Below are positions 43,108-51,958 of a stretch of DNA of 64,000 bases, piece by piece. Under the pieces are notes generated by a model. That model worked only from the letters and a program-made list of their open reading frames with translations. It was not told where the DNA came from and did no database searches. The stretch comes from Streptococcus cuniculi (lineage in GTDB: Bacteria; Bacillota; Bacilli; Lactobacillales; Streptococcaceae): NCBI RefSeq assembly GCF_004570575.1, contig NZ_SPPD01000006.1:57181-121180 (forward strand), given 5' to 3'. Numbering within the stretch: the first letter of the stretch is position 1; every line of letters starts with the position of its first letter. The translations under genes were made by a program, and so were the position numbers.

Positions 43108-44043
43108 ATGATTGCAAGAGGAAATTCGACAGGTAAGATTATTTTGATGGGAGAGCATGCGGTGGTCTATGGTCAGCCAGCCATTGCCATGCCTTTTTCT
43201 GCTGTTCAGATTATGGCGGAAGTTCAAGAAGAAGGGCAGGCTCTGTCTGTTAGTTGTGATTTTTATCAAGGGTTGGTTCATGAGATGCCCAAAATCTGGG
43301 AAAGTTTGAAACATGCCATTCGTTTTTCCCTTTACCGAATTGGGGCGCCGACAGATCCAGCAATTCATATTGAAATTCACTCCACCATTCCAGCCGAACG
43401 AGGGATGGGCTCTAGTGCGGCCGTAGCCGCAGCCGTAGCGCGGGCCTTGTTTGCTTTTTATCAAAAAAACTTATCCGATGAGGAATTGTGGGAAATTGTC
43501 CAGTCGTCTGAAAAAATCGCTCATGGCAATCCGTCAGGAATTGATGCAACGACGGTGACGGGAACAGCACCAGTCTTTTTTATCAAGGGTCAGCCGATTG
43601 AGCCCGTGGCACTTTCTCTTGATGCCTATCTTGTCGTAGCAGATACGGGAAAGACGGGCAATACCTTGGAAGCCATCACCGATGTGGCATTGCTTTACAA
43701 GCGCCGTAGTGAAGTGGAAAATTGGATAAAAGTTTTGGGAGACTTGACCTATCAAGCGCGGGATTATTTGGCGCATAACCAAGCAGAATTGCTAGGACGG
43801 GTGATGAATCAAGCACACACTTATCTGAAAGATTTGACGGTGTCAGATGAGAGCTTGGATAGGCTGGTTGTCATTGCCCGTCAAACGGGGGCCTTGGGGG
43901 CAAAATTAACTGGCGGTGGCAGGGGTGGCTGTATGATTGCCCTTGCTAAAACCAAGGAAGGAGCCGAGATAATTGGGCAGGCCTTAGCTGGAGCAGGTGC
44001 TAGCCAAACGTGGATACAGTATTTAGGAGAACGACATGAGTAA
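43108..44043 (+). CDS. mvaK1: Mevalonate kinase
   Basis: GHMP kinase of the mevalonate route to isopentenyl diphosphate; 311 residues. It starts MIARGNSTGKIILMGEHAVV and the ATP loop is ERGMGSSAAVAAAVARALFA. The C-terminal GHMP motif is GALGAKLTGGGRGGCMIAL. Ribosome site AAGGAGAG. It overlaps mvaD by 8 bp. First gene of mvaK1-mvaD-mvaK2-fni, the standard streptococcal isoprenoid operon needed for undecaprenyl lipid carriers. Confidence 0.95.
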   Translation: MIARGNSTGKIILMGEHAVVYGQPAIAMPFSAVQIMAEVQEEGQALSVSCDFYQGLVHEMPKIWESLKHAIRFSLYRIGAPTDPAIHIEIHSTIPAERGMGSSAAVAAAVARALFAFYQKNLSDEELWEIVQSSEKIAHGNPSGIDATTVTGTAPVFFIKGQPIEPVALSLDAYLVVADTGKTGNTLEAITDVALLYKRRSEVENWIKVLGDLTYQARDYLAHNQAELLGRVMNQAHTYLKDLTVSDESLDRLVVIARQTGALGAKLTGGGRGGCMIALAKTKEGAEIIGQALAGAGASQTWIQYLGERHE

Positions 44044-45070
44044 GAAAATGGGAATCGCGCGTGCCCATACCAATATTGCCCTGATTAAATATTGGGGAAA
44101 GCGGGACAAGGACTTATTTTTGCCGATGAATTCGAGCCTATCGTTGACCTTGGACGCCTTTTATACAGACACCAAGGTTGTGTTTGATGACTCCTTGACG
44201 TCAGACGCGTTTTATTTGAACCATCAAAAACAATCCGAAAAAGAAAATCAAAAAATTTCGCAATTTTTGAATTTATTTCGCGAATATACAGGTGAGAGAA
44301 CATACGCTCGTGTCGACAGTCTCAATTTTGTGCCGACAGCGGCAGGGCTAGCGAGCTCAGCTTCTGCCTTTGCAGCTCTGGCTTTAGCGACCGCAACTGC
44401 TTTGGGACTAGACATGTCCCGCGAGGAATTGTCAACCTTTGCTAGACGTGGTTCAGGCTCTAGTACCCGCAGTTTATTCGGTGGTTTTGTCGAATGGGAC
44501 ATGGGGATGAGTGCAGCAGATTCGATGGCGCATCCGATTGACGATGCCAGTTGGGATATTGGGATGATTATTCTTGCGGTGGACACGGGCAAGAAAAAGA
44601 TTGCCAGTCGTGTAGGTATGGAGCATACGGTTCAGACCTCGCCTTTTTATCCGATGTGGGTGGAGACGGCTGCTCAGGATTTGAAAGAGATGAAGGCTGC
44701 GATTGCACAGCGAGATTTTGAGCGAGTGGGGCAACTGACCGAGCATAATGGTATGAAAATGCATGCGACAACCCTGTCTGCCAATCCTCCTTTTACCTAC
44801 TGGACGGCCGATACCTTACGAGCGCAGGACGCAGTTCGTCAGGTGCGGGAAGATTTGGGCTTGCCAGCTTATATGACCATGGATGCTGGGCCGAATGTCA
44901 AGGTGCTTTGCCGAGCGAGTGACATGGGGCGGCTGGTCAATGGCTTGACTGAGTATTTGCCGACAGAGCAAGTCTTAACCAGTCTTCCGGGATGTGGCGC
45001 CTATACCTTATCAGACGCGGACTGGCAGGAGTCGCAAGGTGCTTTTCCAAGAGGTGGAGACCATGATTGA
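44036..45070 (+). CDS. mvaD: Diphosphomevalonate decarboxylase
   Basis: A 344-residue GHMP-fold enzyme producing isopentenyl diphosphate with ATP. It has IARAHTNIALIKYWGKRDKD at the N-terminus, the loop FVPTAAGLASSASAFAALAL, RRGSGSSTRSLFGGFVEW, and a conserved Asp in MDAGPNVKVL. Both ends overlap neighbours by 8 bp, so translation is coupled. Confidence 0.96.
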   Translation: MSKKMGIARAHTNIALIKYWGKRDKDLFLPMNSSLSLTLDAFYTDTKVVFDDSLTSDAFYLNHQKQSEKENQKISQFLNLFREYTGERTYARVDSLNFVPTAAGLASSASAFAALALATATALGLDMSREELSTFARRGSGSSTRSLFGGFVEWDMGMSAADSMAHPIDDASWDIGMIILAVDTGKKKIASRVGMEHTVQTSPFYPMWVETAAQDLKEMKAAIAQRDFERVGQLTEHNGMKMHATTLSANPPFTYWTADTLRAQDAVRQVREDLGLPAYMTMDAGPNVKVLCRASDMGRLVNGLTEYLPTEQVLTSLPGCGAYTLSDADWQESQGAFPRGGDHD

Positions 45071-46139
45071 AGCGAGCGCACCTGGGAAATTGTATCTAGC
45101 AGGGGAATACGCGGTCGTTGAAGCAGGGTATCCGGCTGTTATTGCAGCGGTTGACCAGCACTTATTTGTCCGCTTGAAGCAGGCTGAGACAGGAAAGATT
45201 CATTCCACTCAACATCCTGACTTATTTGTTACTTGGAGCCGTCATGACCATCACATTTGCCCAGATGCGCCCCACCCCTACCAGTTGATTACCAGCAGTA
45301 TGCGGGTGGTGGAGGACTATGTCCGTACTTTGGGAGTTGACACAGAAACCTTATACCAGATTGAAATCCGTTCGGACTTAGATGATGAGCAGTCAGGTAC
45401 TAAGTATGGGCTTGGTTCTTCAGGGGCAGTAACAGTTGGCGTGGTCAAGGCCGTGTTGGCTTATTATGAACAAGCTGTGGTACCGCTATTGGTGTATAAG
45501 CTCTCAGCCCTTGCCCAGTTACGAATCGGGATGACAGGCTCCTTTGGGGACCTTGCTGCCTCCAGTTTTGGTGGAATTGTCGCCTATCATTCGGTTGATA
45601 GGACTTGGCTTAAAGACATGATGGAGCACTTGACGATTCTTGAGTTGGTAACGCAAGACTGGCAGGGTTTGTCTGTTGAGTCACTTGATTTACCAGATGG
45701 CTTAGACCTACTGGTTGGTTGGACAGGCTCTGCGGCTTCGACAGAGCAATTGGTAGCAGATATGCAAAGCCAACTAGGGGAGGACGAAAAAGAAGCTGTC
45801 CACCGTCAATTTTTAGCAAGTAATCGGACTTGTGTAGAAAGGCTGATTCGAGCTTGTCACGAAAATGATAGGAAAATTGTCAGAGAAACCATAGTGACCA
45901 ATCGGAAGCAGTTACAGGAATTTTCGGCAGGTATGGGGATTGTGATTGAAACACCTCAACTTGCCCGATTATGCCAGCTGGCTCTAGCACAAGGAGCCGT
46001 TGCCAAATCTTCAGGAGCAGGCGGCGGGGACTGTGGCATTTGCTTGGTAGATTCCCCTAAACAGAAAGAGAAGATTACAGAGGCCTGGGAAGAAGTAGGA
46101 ATTATTCCCTTACCTTTGTCAATCGCTTATAGAGAGTAA
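45063..46139 (+). CDS. mvaK2: Phosphomevalonate kinase
   Basis: A 358-residue GHMP kinase from ATG 45063 (MIEASAPGKLYLAGEYAVVE), overlapping the mvaD stop by 8 bp. ATP loop TKYGLGSSGAVTVGVVKAVL; C-terminal AKSSGAGGGDCGICL. Adds the second phosphate to mevalonate. The open frame extends upstream inside mvaD but lacks family sequence. Confidence 0.95.
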   Translation: MIEASAPGKLYLAGEYAVVEAGYPAVIAAVDQHLFVRLKQAETGKIHSTQHPDLFVTWSRHDHHICPDAPHPYQLITSSMRVVEDYVRTLGVDTETLYQIEIRSDLDDEQSGTKYGLGSSGAVTVGVVKAVLAYYEQAVVPLLVYKLSALAQLRIGMTGSFGDLAASSFGGIVAYHSVDRTWLKDMMEHLTILELVTQDWQGLSVESLDLPDGLDLLVGWTGSAASTEQLVADMQSQLGEDEKEAVHRQFLASNRTCVERLIRACHENDRKIVRETIVTNRKQLQEFSAGMGIVIETPQLARLCQLALAQGAVAKSSGAGGGDCGICLVDSPKQKEKITEAWEEVGIIPLPLSIAYRE

Positions 46140-46148
46140 GGAGAAATC

Positions 46149-47246
46149 ATGTTGGAAAATGAACTTGTTGGTCCAAATCGCAAAGATCAGCATGTAGCCC
46201 TGGCCAATCAGCAATTTACAATGGCATCAGCAAGCGATATGGAACAGACACGCTTTGTCCATCATTCATTACCAGAGATGAAAGTGGCCGATGTTTGTTT
46301 AAAAACTTCTGTAGCAGGTCTAGAGTTTGCCATGCCCTTTTTTGTCAATGCGATGACAGGCGGGAGTGAAAAAACAGGGAAAATCAATCAACTATTAGGG
46401 ATTCTAGGTCATGAAACAAAGGTTCCTTTGGCGACGGGGTCGGTGAGTGTTGCCTTAACAGATCCGAGTGTGGCGGATACTTTTTCCATTATGCGTAAAG
46501 AAAACCCTCATGGGATTATCTTTGCAAACCTAGGAGCTCATCACGGTGTGGAAAATGCGAAGCGGGCTGTAGATTTACTAGAAGCAGACGGTCTACAAAT
46601 CCACTTGAATGCCCCTCAAGAAATCGTTATGCCTGAGGGAGACCGTGACTTTTCAATGTGGCTGAAGAATATAGAGCAGATTGTTACTGTGCTTGAGGTA
46701 CCAGTCATTGTGAAAGAAGTCGGCTTTGGAATGAGCCATGAAACGGTGGCTCAATTAGCCTCTATTGGTGTTAAAACGGTTGATATTTCTGGAGTAGGCG
46801 GCACGGACTTTGCGAAAATTGAGAATGCTCGTTGGACAAGAAGCCGCTATGACTATCTCCATGGTTGGGGGCAATCGACTATGATTTCCATGGTAGAAGC
46901 CATGAGTTTACCTGCAACTAGTCGTCCGCAAATCATTGCTTCAGGCGGTGTGAAGAATCCCTTAGATATCGTCAAATTACTGGCAGTAGGGGCTGAAGCA
47001 GTAGGCTTGTCCAACCGCTTTTTGCAGCTAGTCAAGGAGAAAGATTCCGTTGAACAGGTTGTTGAAGAAGTGCAGGTATTTTGCGAAAGCCTTGCTTCGA
47101 TTATGACCTTGCTAGGCGCTCGAAAGGTAGCTGATCTACGTCAAACGGATCTTGTCCTAGCGCCAGCAGTTCAAGCCTGGTGTTCGGCTCGGGGGATTGA
47201 TTGGACGCATTATGCCAACCGTTCGTCCAAAAGCATTGAAAAGTAA
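46149..47246 (+). CDS. fni: Type 2 isopentenyl-diphosphate delta-isomerase (FMN-dependent)
   Basis: A 365-residue TIM-barrel flavoenzyme interconverting IPP and DMAPP. Substrate motif NRKDQHVALA near the N-terminus, FFVNAMTGGSEKTGKINQLL for FMN, IHLNAPQEIVMPEGDRDF, VIVKEVGFGMS and IIASGGVKNPLDIVKLL for phosphate. Last gene of the mevalonate operon, 9 bp after mvaK2. No clear terminator follows directly. Confidence 0.95.
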   Translation: MLENELVGPNRKDQHVALANQQFTMASASDMEQTRFVHHSLPEMKVADVCLKTSVAGLEFAMPFFVNAMTGGSEKTGKINQLLGILGHETKVPLATGSVSVALTDPSVADTFSIMRKENPHGIIFANLGAHHGVENAKRAVDLLEADGLQIHLNAPQEIVMPEGDRDFSMWLKNIEQIVTVLEVPVIVKEVGFGMSHETVAQLASIGVKTVDISGVGGTDFAKIENARWTRSRYDYLHGWGQSTMISMVEAMSLPATSRPQIIASGGVKNPLDIVKLLAVGAEAVGLSNRFLQLVKEKDSVEQVVEEVQVFCESLASIMTLLGARKVADLRQTDLVLAPAVQAWCSARGIDWTHYANRSSKSIEK

Positions 47247-47291
47247 CTTCGTAAGTTTTTTGAAAAACGATGAAAATTTCAAGCATAGGTC

Positions 47292-47349
47292 TTGATTTTT
47301 TCTTTTGCTTGGATTATAATTGATTGGTCAATAATTGACAAGTCAATCA
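47292..47349 (+). promoter_or_regulatory. Promoter and palindromic operator of the MarR-DUF1304 pair
   Basis: TTGATT (47292-47297), 17-bp spacer, TATAAT (47315-47320). It is followed at once by overlapping palindromes GTCAATAATTGAC (47327-47339) and TTGACAAGTCAA (47335-47346), well placed for MarR autorepression. Confidence 0.75.
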
Positions 47350-47363
47350 TAAAAGGAAATGTC

Positions 47364-47798
47364 ATGCTAGCAATAAACGACCTACTATTCCAACTCCACG
47401 TAACGGATCAGGCGATTACCCAGTTGTTTGAAAAGCGTTTGGGAATCAGTCTGACACGATATGAACTCTTACAGTTTTTATTGGCATCAGCTCCTTGTAG
47501 CCAGATTCGACTACAGGAAGTGTTGAAAATTAATCAGGCTGCACTGACTCGCCATTTTAAGGTGTTGGAGGAAAATGGCTATGTGACTAGAACCCGCAAT
47601 CCGCAAAATCAAAGGGAGATTCTGGTGGATGTGACAGAGTTTGCAAAAAAACAGCTCGTCACGTCTCCGCCGCGCCATCATTTGGCTGCAAAAGCGCAGA
47701 TGGAGCAGATTTTGACGGATGAGGAAATGCATACGCTTCAAACCCTGTTGGTTAAGCTAGTAACAGGCTTAGAAACAATTACGATTGACAAAGATTAG
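47364..47798 (+). CDS. MarR-family transcriptional regulator
   Basis: A 144-residue winged-helix regulator from ATG 47364 (MLAINDLLFQLHVTDQAITQ; AAAAGGAAA upstream). The recognition region is CSQIRLQEVLKINQAALTRH and the wing is YVTRTRNPQNQREILVDVTE. The following DUF1304 gene starts 13 bp later and is the probable target. No ligand can be predicted. Confidence 0.88.
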   Translation: MLAINDLLFQLHVTDQAITQLFEKRLGISLTRYELLQFLLASAPCSQIRLQEVLKINQAALTRHFKVLEENGYVTRTRNPQNQREILVDVTEFAKKQLVTSPPRHHLAAKAQMEQILTDEEMHTLQTLLVKLVTGLETITIDKD

Positions 47799-47811
47799 AA
47801 AGAAGGAAACG

Positions 47812-48174
47812 ATGTCACTCATTACTACAATTTTAGCAACCATTGTTGCTCTCGAACACCTCTACATTTTTTATCTTGAAACGATTGCAACGACCTCAGC
47901 CAAGACCAGTCAGACTTTTCAGATGGCTCAAGACGAGTTGGCGCGCCCATCCGTTACAGTTCTCTTTAAAAACCAAGGGATTTACAATGGATTATTAGCA
48001 GTCTTTCTTCTCTATGGGATTTTCATTTCTCATAACTTGGAAATTGTGACGCTTTTCGTCTTGTATGTGATTGGTGCAGCGGTTTATGGCGCAGCAACCT
48101 CTAACAAATCGATTCTCTTGAAACAAGGTGGACCAGCGATTTTAGCGCTCTTGAGTATCTTATTATTGAAATAA
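47812..48174 (+). CDS. DUF1304 membrane protein
   Basis: A 120-residue protein with four hydrophobic helices (LITTILATIVALEHLYIFYL, IYNGLLAVFLLYGIFISHNL, VTLFVLYVIGAAVYGAAT, ILALLSILLLK), the DUF1304 pattern with the conserved E-H in the first helix and N-Q-G-x-Y-N. Function unknown; frequently downstream of MarR regulators. The start at 47812 has GAAGGAAA; the in-frame ATG at 47785 overlaps the regulator gene. Confidence 0.82.
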   Translation: MSLITTILATIVALEHLYIFYLETIATTSAKTSQTFQMAQDELARPSVTVLFKNQGIYNGLLAVFLLYGIFISHNLEIVTLFVLYVIGAAVYGAATSNKSILLKQGGPAILALLSILLLK

Positions 48175-48198
48175 ACGGAGGTCGTTCTTCGTTTCAGA

Positions 48199-48275
48199 TT
48201 GAAGAAAAGGTTCTGTTGTGATCCTTTTCTTAGGTGGTGCGGACGATAGCGACGTCCTGCGACATTCCATACCTA
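48199..48275. repeat. 77-bp dispersed repeat, copy 2
   Basis: Same start (TTGAAGAAAA) and end (ATTCCATACCTA) as 19114-19190, with about a dozen differences. It abuts RUP-like copy 3, sharing the TA. Confidence 0.7.
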
Positions 48276-48381
48276 TGGTAAATAGAATAAAGGTTAGGAC
48301 ATCGTGAAGTCGTTTTGATGAAGGCTAGTTCTAGCTATAGATCCTTGCCTTGTCTTAATCCTTTCTCCTCAATCCACTATA
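48274..48381. repeat. RUP-like MITE, copy 3
   Basis: 108 bp; left end TATGGTAAATAGAATAAAGG, right end CTTTCTCCTCAATCCACTAT. Matches copy 1 along its length. Confidence 0.72.
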
Positions 48382-48410
48382 AAAATCCCAGTCGTGTGGC
48401 TGGGATTTTT
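48381..48410 (-). terminator. Terminator after the GH92 gene
   Basis: AAAAATCCCAG / CTGGGATTTTT, immediately next to RUP-like copy 3 and 6 bp from the GH92 stop. Confidence 0.8.
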
Positions 48411-48416
48411 GCTATG

Positions 48417-50504
48417 CTAGGATACTGGTAACCAAGCAAGGCTAAAGTTGAGTTGAGTGCTGGCAAGGAGCTCGCGGTGAGAAAAACTGGTTGCGGGCTT
48501 TCCATCAAGGTCAATGGTTTTGACAAAGTTGAAATGAGGGTGGTTATCATGGCTTGTAATCGTGAACCACTTGTCATTTGTGGGGAGATAAATCTTGAGC
48601 TTTGGAAAGAGGGGGACGCCGCAGACATATTCGTCCTTACCGGGGCAGAGTGGATAAAAGCCTAGGCAGCTAAAAAGGTACCAGGCAGACATACTGCCAT
48701 TGTCTTCGTCACCCGGATAGGCCTCAAAGCCCGGTTGGAAACTTTCTTGGCGAATACTTTTGATCAGGAGGCTAGTGTATTCTGGGCGCAGGCTCTTTTG
48801 GAAGAGGTAGGGGATGTGGAAACTCGGTTGGTTGGAAATGGCTAGCTGGCCGAAGTTTTGGGTCGCCATCTCACTCATCTCGTGGATTTCGTAGCCATAA
48901 CCTGTGACCTCAAAGAGGGGTTTGCTATTGCAGATGTGAAGGAGACAGTCGGTGAAGGCTTGCCCTCCTCCCATAGCTTGCCTCAGCCCATCTATATCAT
49001 GGAGAATCCCCAAAGTTGCTTGGATACTGGAACATTCGGCATAATCCTGCCCCCAGCTATAGGGTGAAAAGTTTGGACGCCAGTTGCCTTGCTCATCTTT
49101 AGCTCGGAGATAGCCCGTCTCAAGGTCAAAGAGATGTAGGTAGTTTTTGGACTGTTGCTGGTATGCTTCAGCAATGGAATCGTATCCGAGTTTTTTGGCG
49201 ACAGTCGCAATGCAAAAGTCGCTGTAGGTGTAGTCAATGGTATGGCTGACACTTTCATGAAATTGGGTATAGGGGAGGGAGCCAAGTTCTTTGTAGGTAT
49301 GGGCTCCATGACGTCCAAAGATATTTTTCGGATCGATCTTTTCAGCCTTATCAAGCATAGCCTGAAAGAGTTGTTCGTGAAGCTCTGGAGCAATCTCTTT
49401 GGTGCAGGCATCGGCTATAACCCCATCAATTAGGGTACCGGGCATCATCCCTCGTTCGTCAGGCGCCAGCCATTTTGGCAGGTAGCCAGTTTCCTGATAG
49501 AAATGCAAAAATCCTTCTAAAAAAGCAGTGTATTGCTCGGGTGCTACGAGGGCAAAGAGAGGAAAGGAGGTGCGGAACGTATCCCAAAAACCATTGTTGG
49601 TAAAGAATTTCCCAGGTCGGACTTGGTTAGAAGCAAGGTCAAGGTGAATTTCCTGTCCTTGAGGGTCTAGTTCATAGAAGGTCTGAGGGAAGAGGAAAGT
49701 TCGATAGAGGGCATGGTGAAACATGCGGGTATCGTAGCCTCCGTCATCGACAATATCAAAGCGATGGAGGTAACGGAGCCAGCGTTTCTTGGCTTGGGTT
49801 TTACAGTCCTTAAAAGGATGGTCTGGTGTGTTGAATAAGGCCTGCTCGTGGGAAATGTAGGATGTTCCAATCTGTACTTCTGCCTGTGGTGCGGCCAGTT
49901 CAATGAGGGTGTCTTGCTCCAGTTGGCTCACAGCTGTAATCGCTGTGTCAAAGCGCAGATGAACGTAGAGTGTAATGGGTTTGTGGGTGGTTTCAGTGAC
50001 ATCCTTTACGCAACCTCGTAGGGAGTGGCTGTCGATTTGTTCAAATGTACATCCTTTTTCGCTGTGGAGAAAAAGGGCCAAGTCTTGTTGCCGGAGACTT
50101 TGGAGTTTTAGGCAGGCACCATAGGTCGTAGGTGTCAGCTCGGTCGTGATTTGGTAGCGCTCAGAGTGAATGGCTAGGTGGTGCGGATGGAAGGAGGCCT
50201 CTTTTGGTCGGTAACTGCTCTGGCGGTGAAAGAGGCTGGCTTGTGTAATCTTTCCTGTAACAGGGGTCAATAGTAGCCAAGCGTAATCACCAATCCATGG
50301 ACTTGCTTGGTGGGTCAGCCGTATCCCTTGAAAAATCGGAATGGTCGGATTGAAAAACCAAGCTCCCTGACTATCCGTCGTCTGGGGGACAAAGTAATTC
50401 ATGCCAAATGGTAGGCCTGTGTAGGGCAGAGTGTTGCCGTTTGAGTAGGCGTGGCAGTTGTCAGAGCCGTAGCGAGTATCGATGTGTTCGAGGATGGTTT
50501 TCAT
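48417..50504 (-). CDS. GH92 alpha-1,2-mannosidase
   Basis: A 695-residue glycosidase that trims alpha-1,2-linked mannose from high-mannose N-glycans, calcium-dependent in the family. The N-terminal beta-sandwich opens DTRYGSDNCHAYSNGNTLPY and includes PFGMNYFVPQT. The catalytic (alpha/alpha)6 part has NNGFWDTFRTSFPLFALVAP and EAYPGDEDNGSMSAWYLFSC. No signal peptide, so it acts on imported glycans. Start at 50504 with GGAGAG upstream; the frame continues to 50561 without a ribosome site. Divergent from GH125. Same enzyme set as the pneumococcal mannosidase cluster. Confidence 0.9.
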   Translation of the reverse strand: MKTILEHIDTRYGSDNCHAYSNGNTLPYTGLPFGMNYFVPQTTDSQGAWFFNPTIPIFQGIRLTHQASPWIGDYAWLLLTPVTGKITQASLFHRQSSYRPKEASFHPHHLAIHSERYQITTELTPTTYGACLKLQSLRQQDLALFLHSEKGCTFEQIDSHSLRGCVKDVTETTHKPITLYVHLRFDTAITAVSQLEQDTLIELAAPQAEVQIGTSYISHEQALFNTPDHPFKDCKTQAKKRWLRYLHRFDIVDDGGYDTRMFHHALYRTFLFPQTFYELDPQGQEIHLDLASNQVRPGKFFTNNGFWDTFRTSFPLFALVAPEQYTAFLEGFLHFYQETGYLPKWLAPDERGMMPGTLIDGVIADACTKEIAPELHEQLFQAMLDKAEKIDPKNIFGRHGAHTYKELGSLPYTQFHESVSHTIDYTYSDFCIATVAKKLGYDSIAEAYQQQSKNYLHLFDLETGYLRAKDEQGNWRPNFSPYSWGQDYAECSSIQATLGILHDIDGLRQAMGGGQAFTDCLLHICNSKPLFEVTGYGYEIHEMSEMATQNFGQLAISNQPSFHIPYLFQKSLRPEYTSLLIKSIRQESFQPGFEAYPGDEDNGSMSAWYLFSCLGFYPLCPGKDEYVCGVPLFPKLKIYLPTNDKWFTITSHDNHPHFNFVKTIDLDGKPATSFSHRELLASTQLNFSLAWLPVS

Positions 50505-50518
50505 GTCATTTCTCTCCG

Positions 50519-50549
50519 TGAAAGTGTTTTCCAACATGATTATATCATG
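50519..50549. promoter_or_regulatory. Control region between GH92 and GH125 genes
   Basis: CATGAT-TAT-ATCATG perfect palindrome (50535-50549) encloses the minus-strand -10 TATAAT of the GH92 gene. A cre-like TGAAAGTGTTTTCC (50519-50532, with TG for the central CG) adjoins it. Suggests local repression plus weak CcpA control. Confidence 0.5.
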
Positions 50550-50670
50550 ATTTGTCTTCATAGGGACAAGTGGAAAAGATATTATCGAAAGGACTATAGT
50601 TTGTGTAGGATTTTTATCGTGCTTTGTTTTATACTAGAAATTGAGAAATAGTCTAAGTAAAGGAGACAAT

Positions 50671-51957
50671 ATGTATTCAAAAGAACTAGTCAATCAATGG
50701 TTGCAAGCGATTGCAGAGCGCGCAAAAGACCATCCAGAGTGGGTGCAGGTCTTTGAGCGTTGTTATACGGATACGCTGGACAATACGGTGAAACAGTTAG
50801 ACGATCATACAGCCTTTGTCTTGACGGGAGATATTCCTGCCATGTGGTTGCGCGATTCGACTGCTCAGATTAAGCCTTATTTGTTTTTGGCTAAGACCGA
50901 TGACCGCCTGCGTACGACCATTTTAGGGGTATTGAGACGCCAGCTTCGCTTTATTTTGCACGATCCGTATGCCAACGCCTTTAATATGGAAGAAAATTGG
51001 AAAGGACACCACGAGACGGACCAGACGGATTTGACCGGCTGGATCTGGGAGCGGAAATATGAAGTGGATTCGCTCTGCTATCCGTTACAGTTGGCCTATC
51101 TCTTGTGGAAGGTGACGGGTGAAACCAGTCACTTTGATGAGGAGTTCGTCGCAGCTACGAAAGAAATTATCCAGCTTTGGAAATTGGAACAAGACCATAG
51201 CCGTTCCCCGTATTCGTTTGTCCGAGAAGGAGACCGTCAGGAAGATACCTTGGTGAATAACGGGGCTGGACCAGCCTTTGGTGTTACGGGAATGACCTGG
51301 TCTGGTTTTCGGCCGAGCGATGACGCCTGTGAGTATAGCTACCTTGTTCCGTCCAATATGTTTGCGACGGTTGTCTTGGGCTATGTCGTAGAAATCTTTG
51401 AAGAGTTGCAGCTGCCTAATAGCGATGAACTTGTACCGCAGGCAAGAGAATTGCAGGCAGAAATCAAAGAGGGAATCGAAACCTACGGACGAACTAAAAA
51501 TCAGGCGGGTGAAACCATTTATGCCTTTGAAGTGGATGGTTTGGGCAATGCTAGCATTATGGACGATCCAAATGTGCCGAGCCTCCTTGCGGCTCCTTAC
51601 CTAGGCTATTGTGAGCTGGACGATGAGGTCTATCAAGCGACACGTCGGACGATTTTAAGCACGGAAAATCCTTATTATTACGAGGGAGAATATGCCAAAG
51701 GCTTGGGAAGTTCGCATACATTTTACCGCTATATCTGGCCGATTGCACTCTGTATTGAGGGCTTGACTACCAAGGATCAGGCAGAAAAAGAGCGGATTTT
51801 GGATCTGTTGGTGGCTTGTGACGGTGGAACAGGTGTCATGCACGAAAGTTTCCATGTGGATGATCCGACCAAGTTCTCCCGCGAATGGTTCTCATGGGCT
51901 AATATGATGTTTTGTGAACTAGTGCTTGATTATTATGGAATGAGAGTGGAGGTGTAG
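50671..51957 (+). CDS. GH125 exo-alpha-1,6-mannosidase
   Basis: A 428-residue metal-independent mannosidase that removes alpha-1,6-linked mannose. Family features include VLTGDIPAMWLRDSTAQIKP, RQEDTLVNNGAGPAFGVTGM, and SGFRPSDDACEYSYLVPSNM, and a C-terminal MHESFHVDDPTKFSREWFSW. Start at ATG 50671 (MYSKELVNQW) with AAAGGAGA. Intracellular. Ends 1 bp before the GH38 gene. Confidence 0.92.
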   Translation: MYSKELVNQWLQAIAERAKDHPEWVQVFERCYTDTLDNTVKQLDDHTAFVLTGDIPAMWLRDSTAQIKPYLFLAKTDDRLRTTILGVLRRQLRFILHDPYANAFNMEENWKGHHETDQTDLTGWIWERKYEVDSLCYPLQLAYLLWKVTGETSHFDEEFVAATKEIIQLWKLEQDHSRSPYSFVREGDRQEDTLVNNGAGPAFGVTGMTWSGFRPSDDACEYSYLVPSNMFATVVLGYVVEIFEELQLPNSDELVPQARELQAEIKEGIETYGRTKNQAGETIYAFEVDGLGNASIMDDPNVPSLLAAPYLGYCELDDEVYQATRRTILSTENPYYYEGEYAKGLGSSHTFYRYIWPIALCIEGLTTKDQAEKERILDLLVACDGGTGVMHESFHVDDPTKFSREWFSWANMMFCELVLDYYGMRVEV

Positions 51958-51958
51958 A

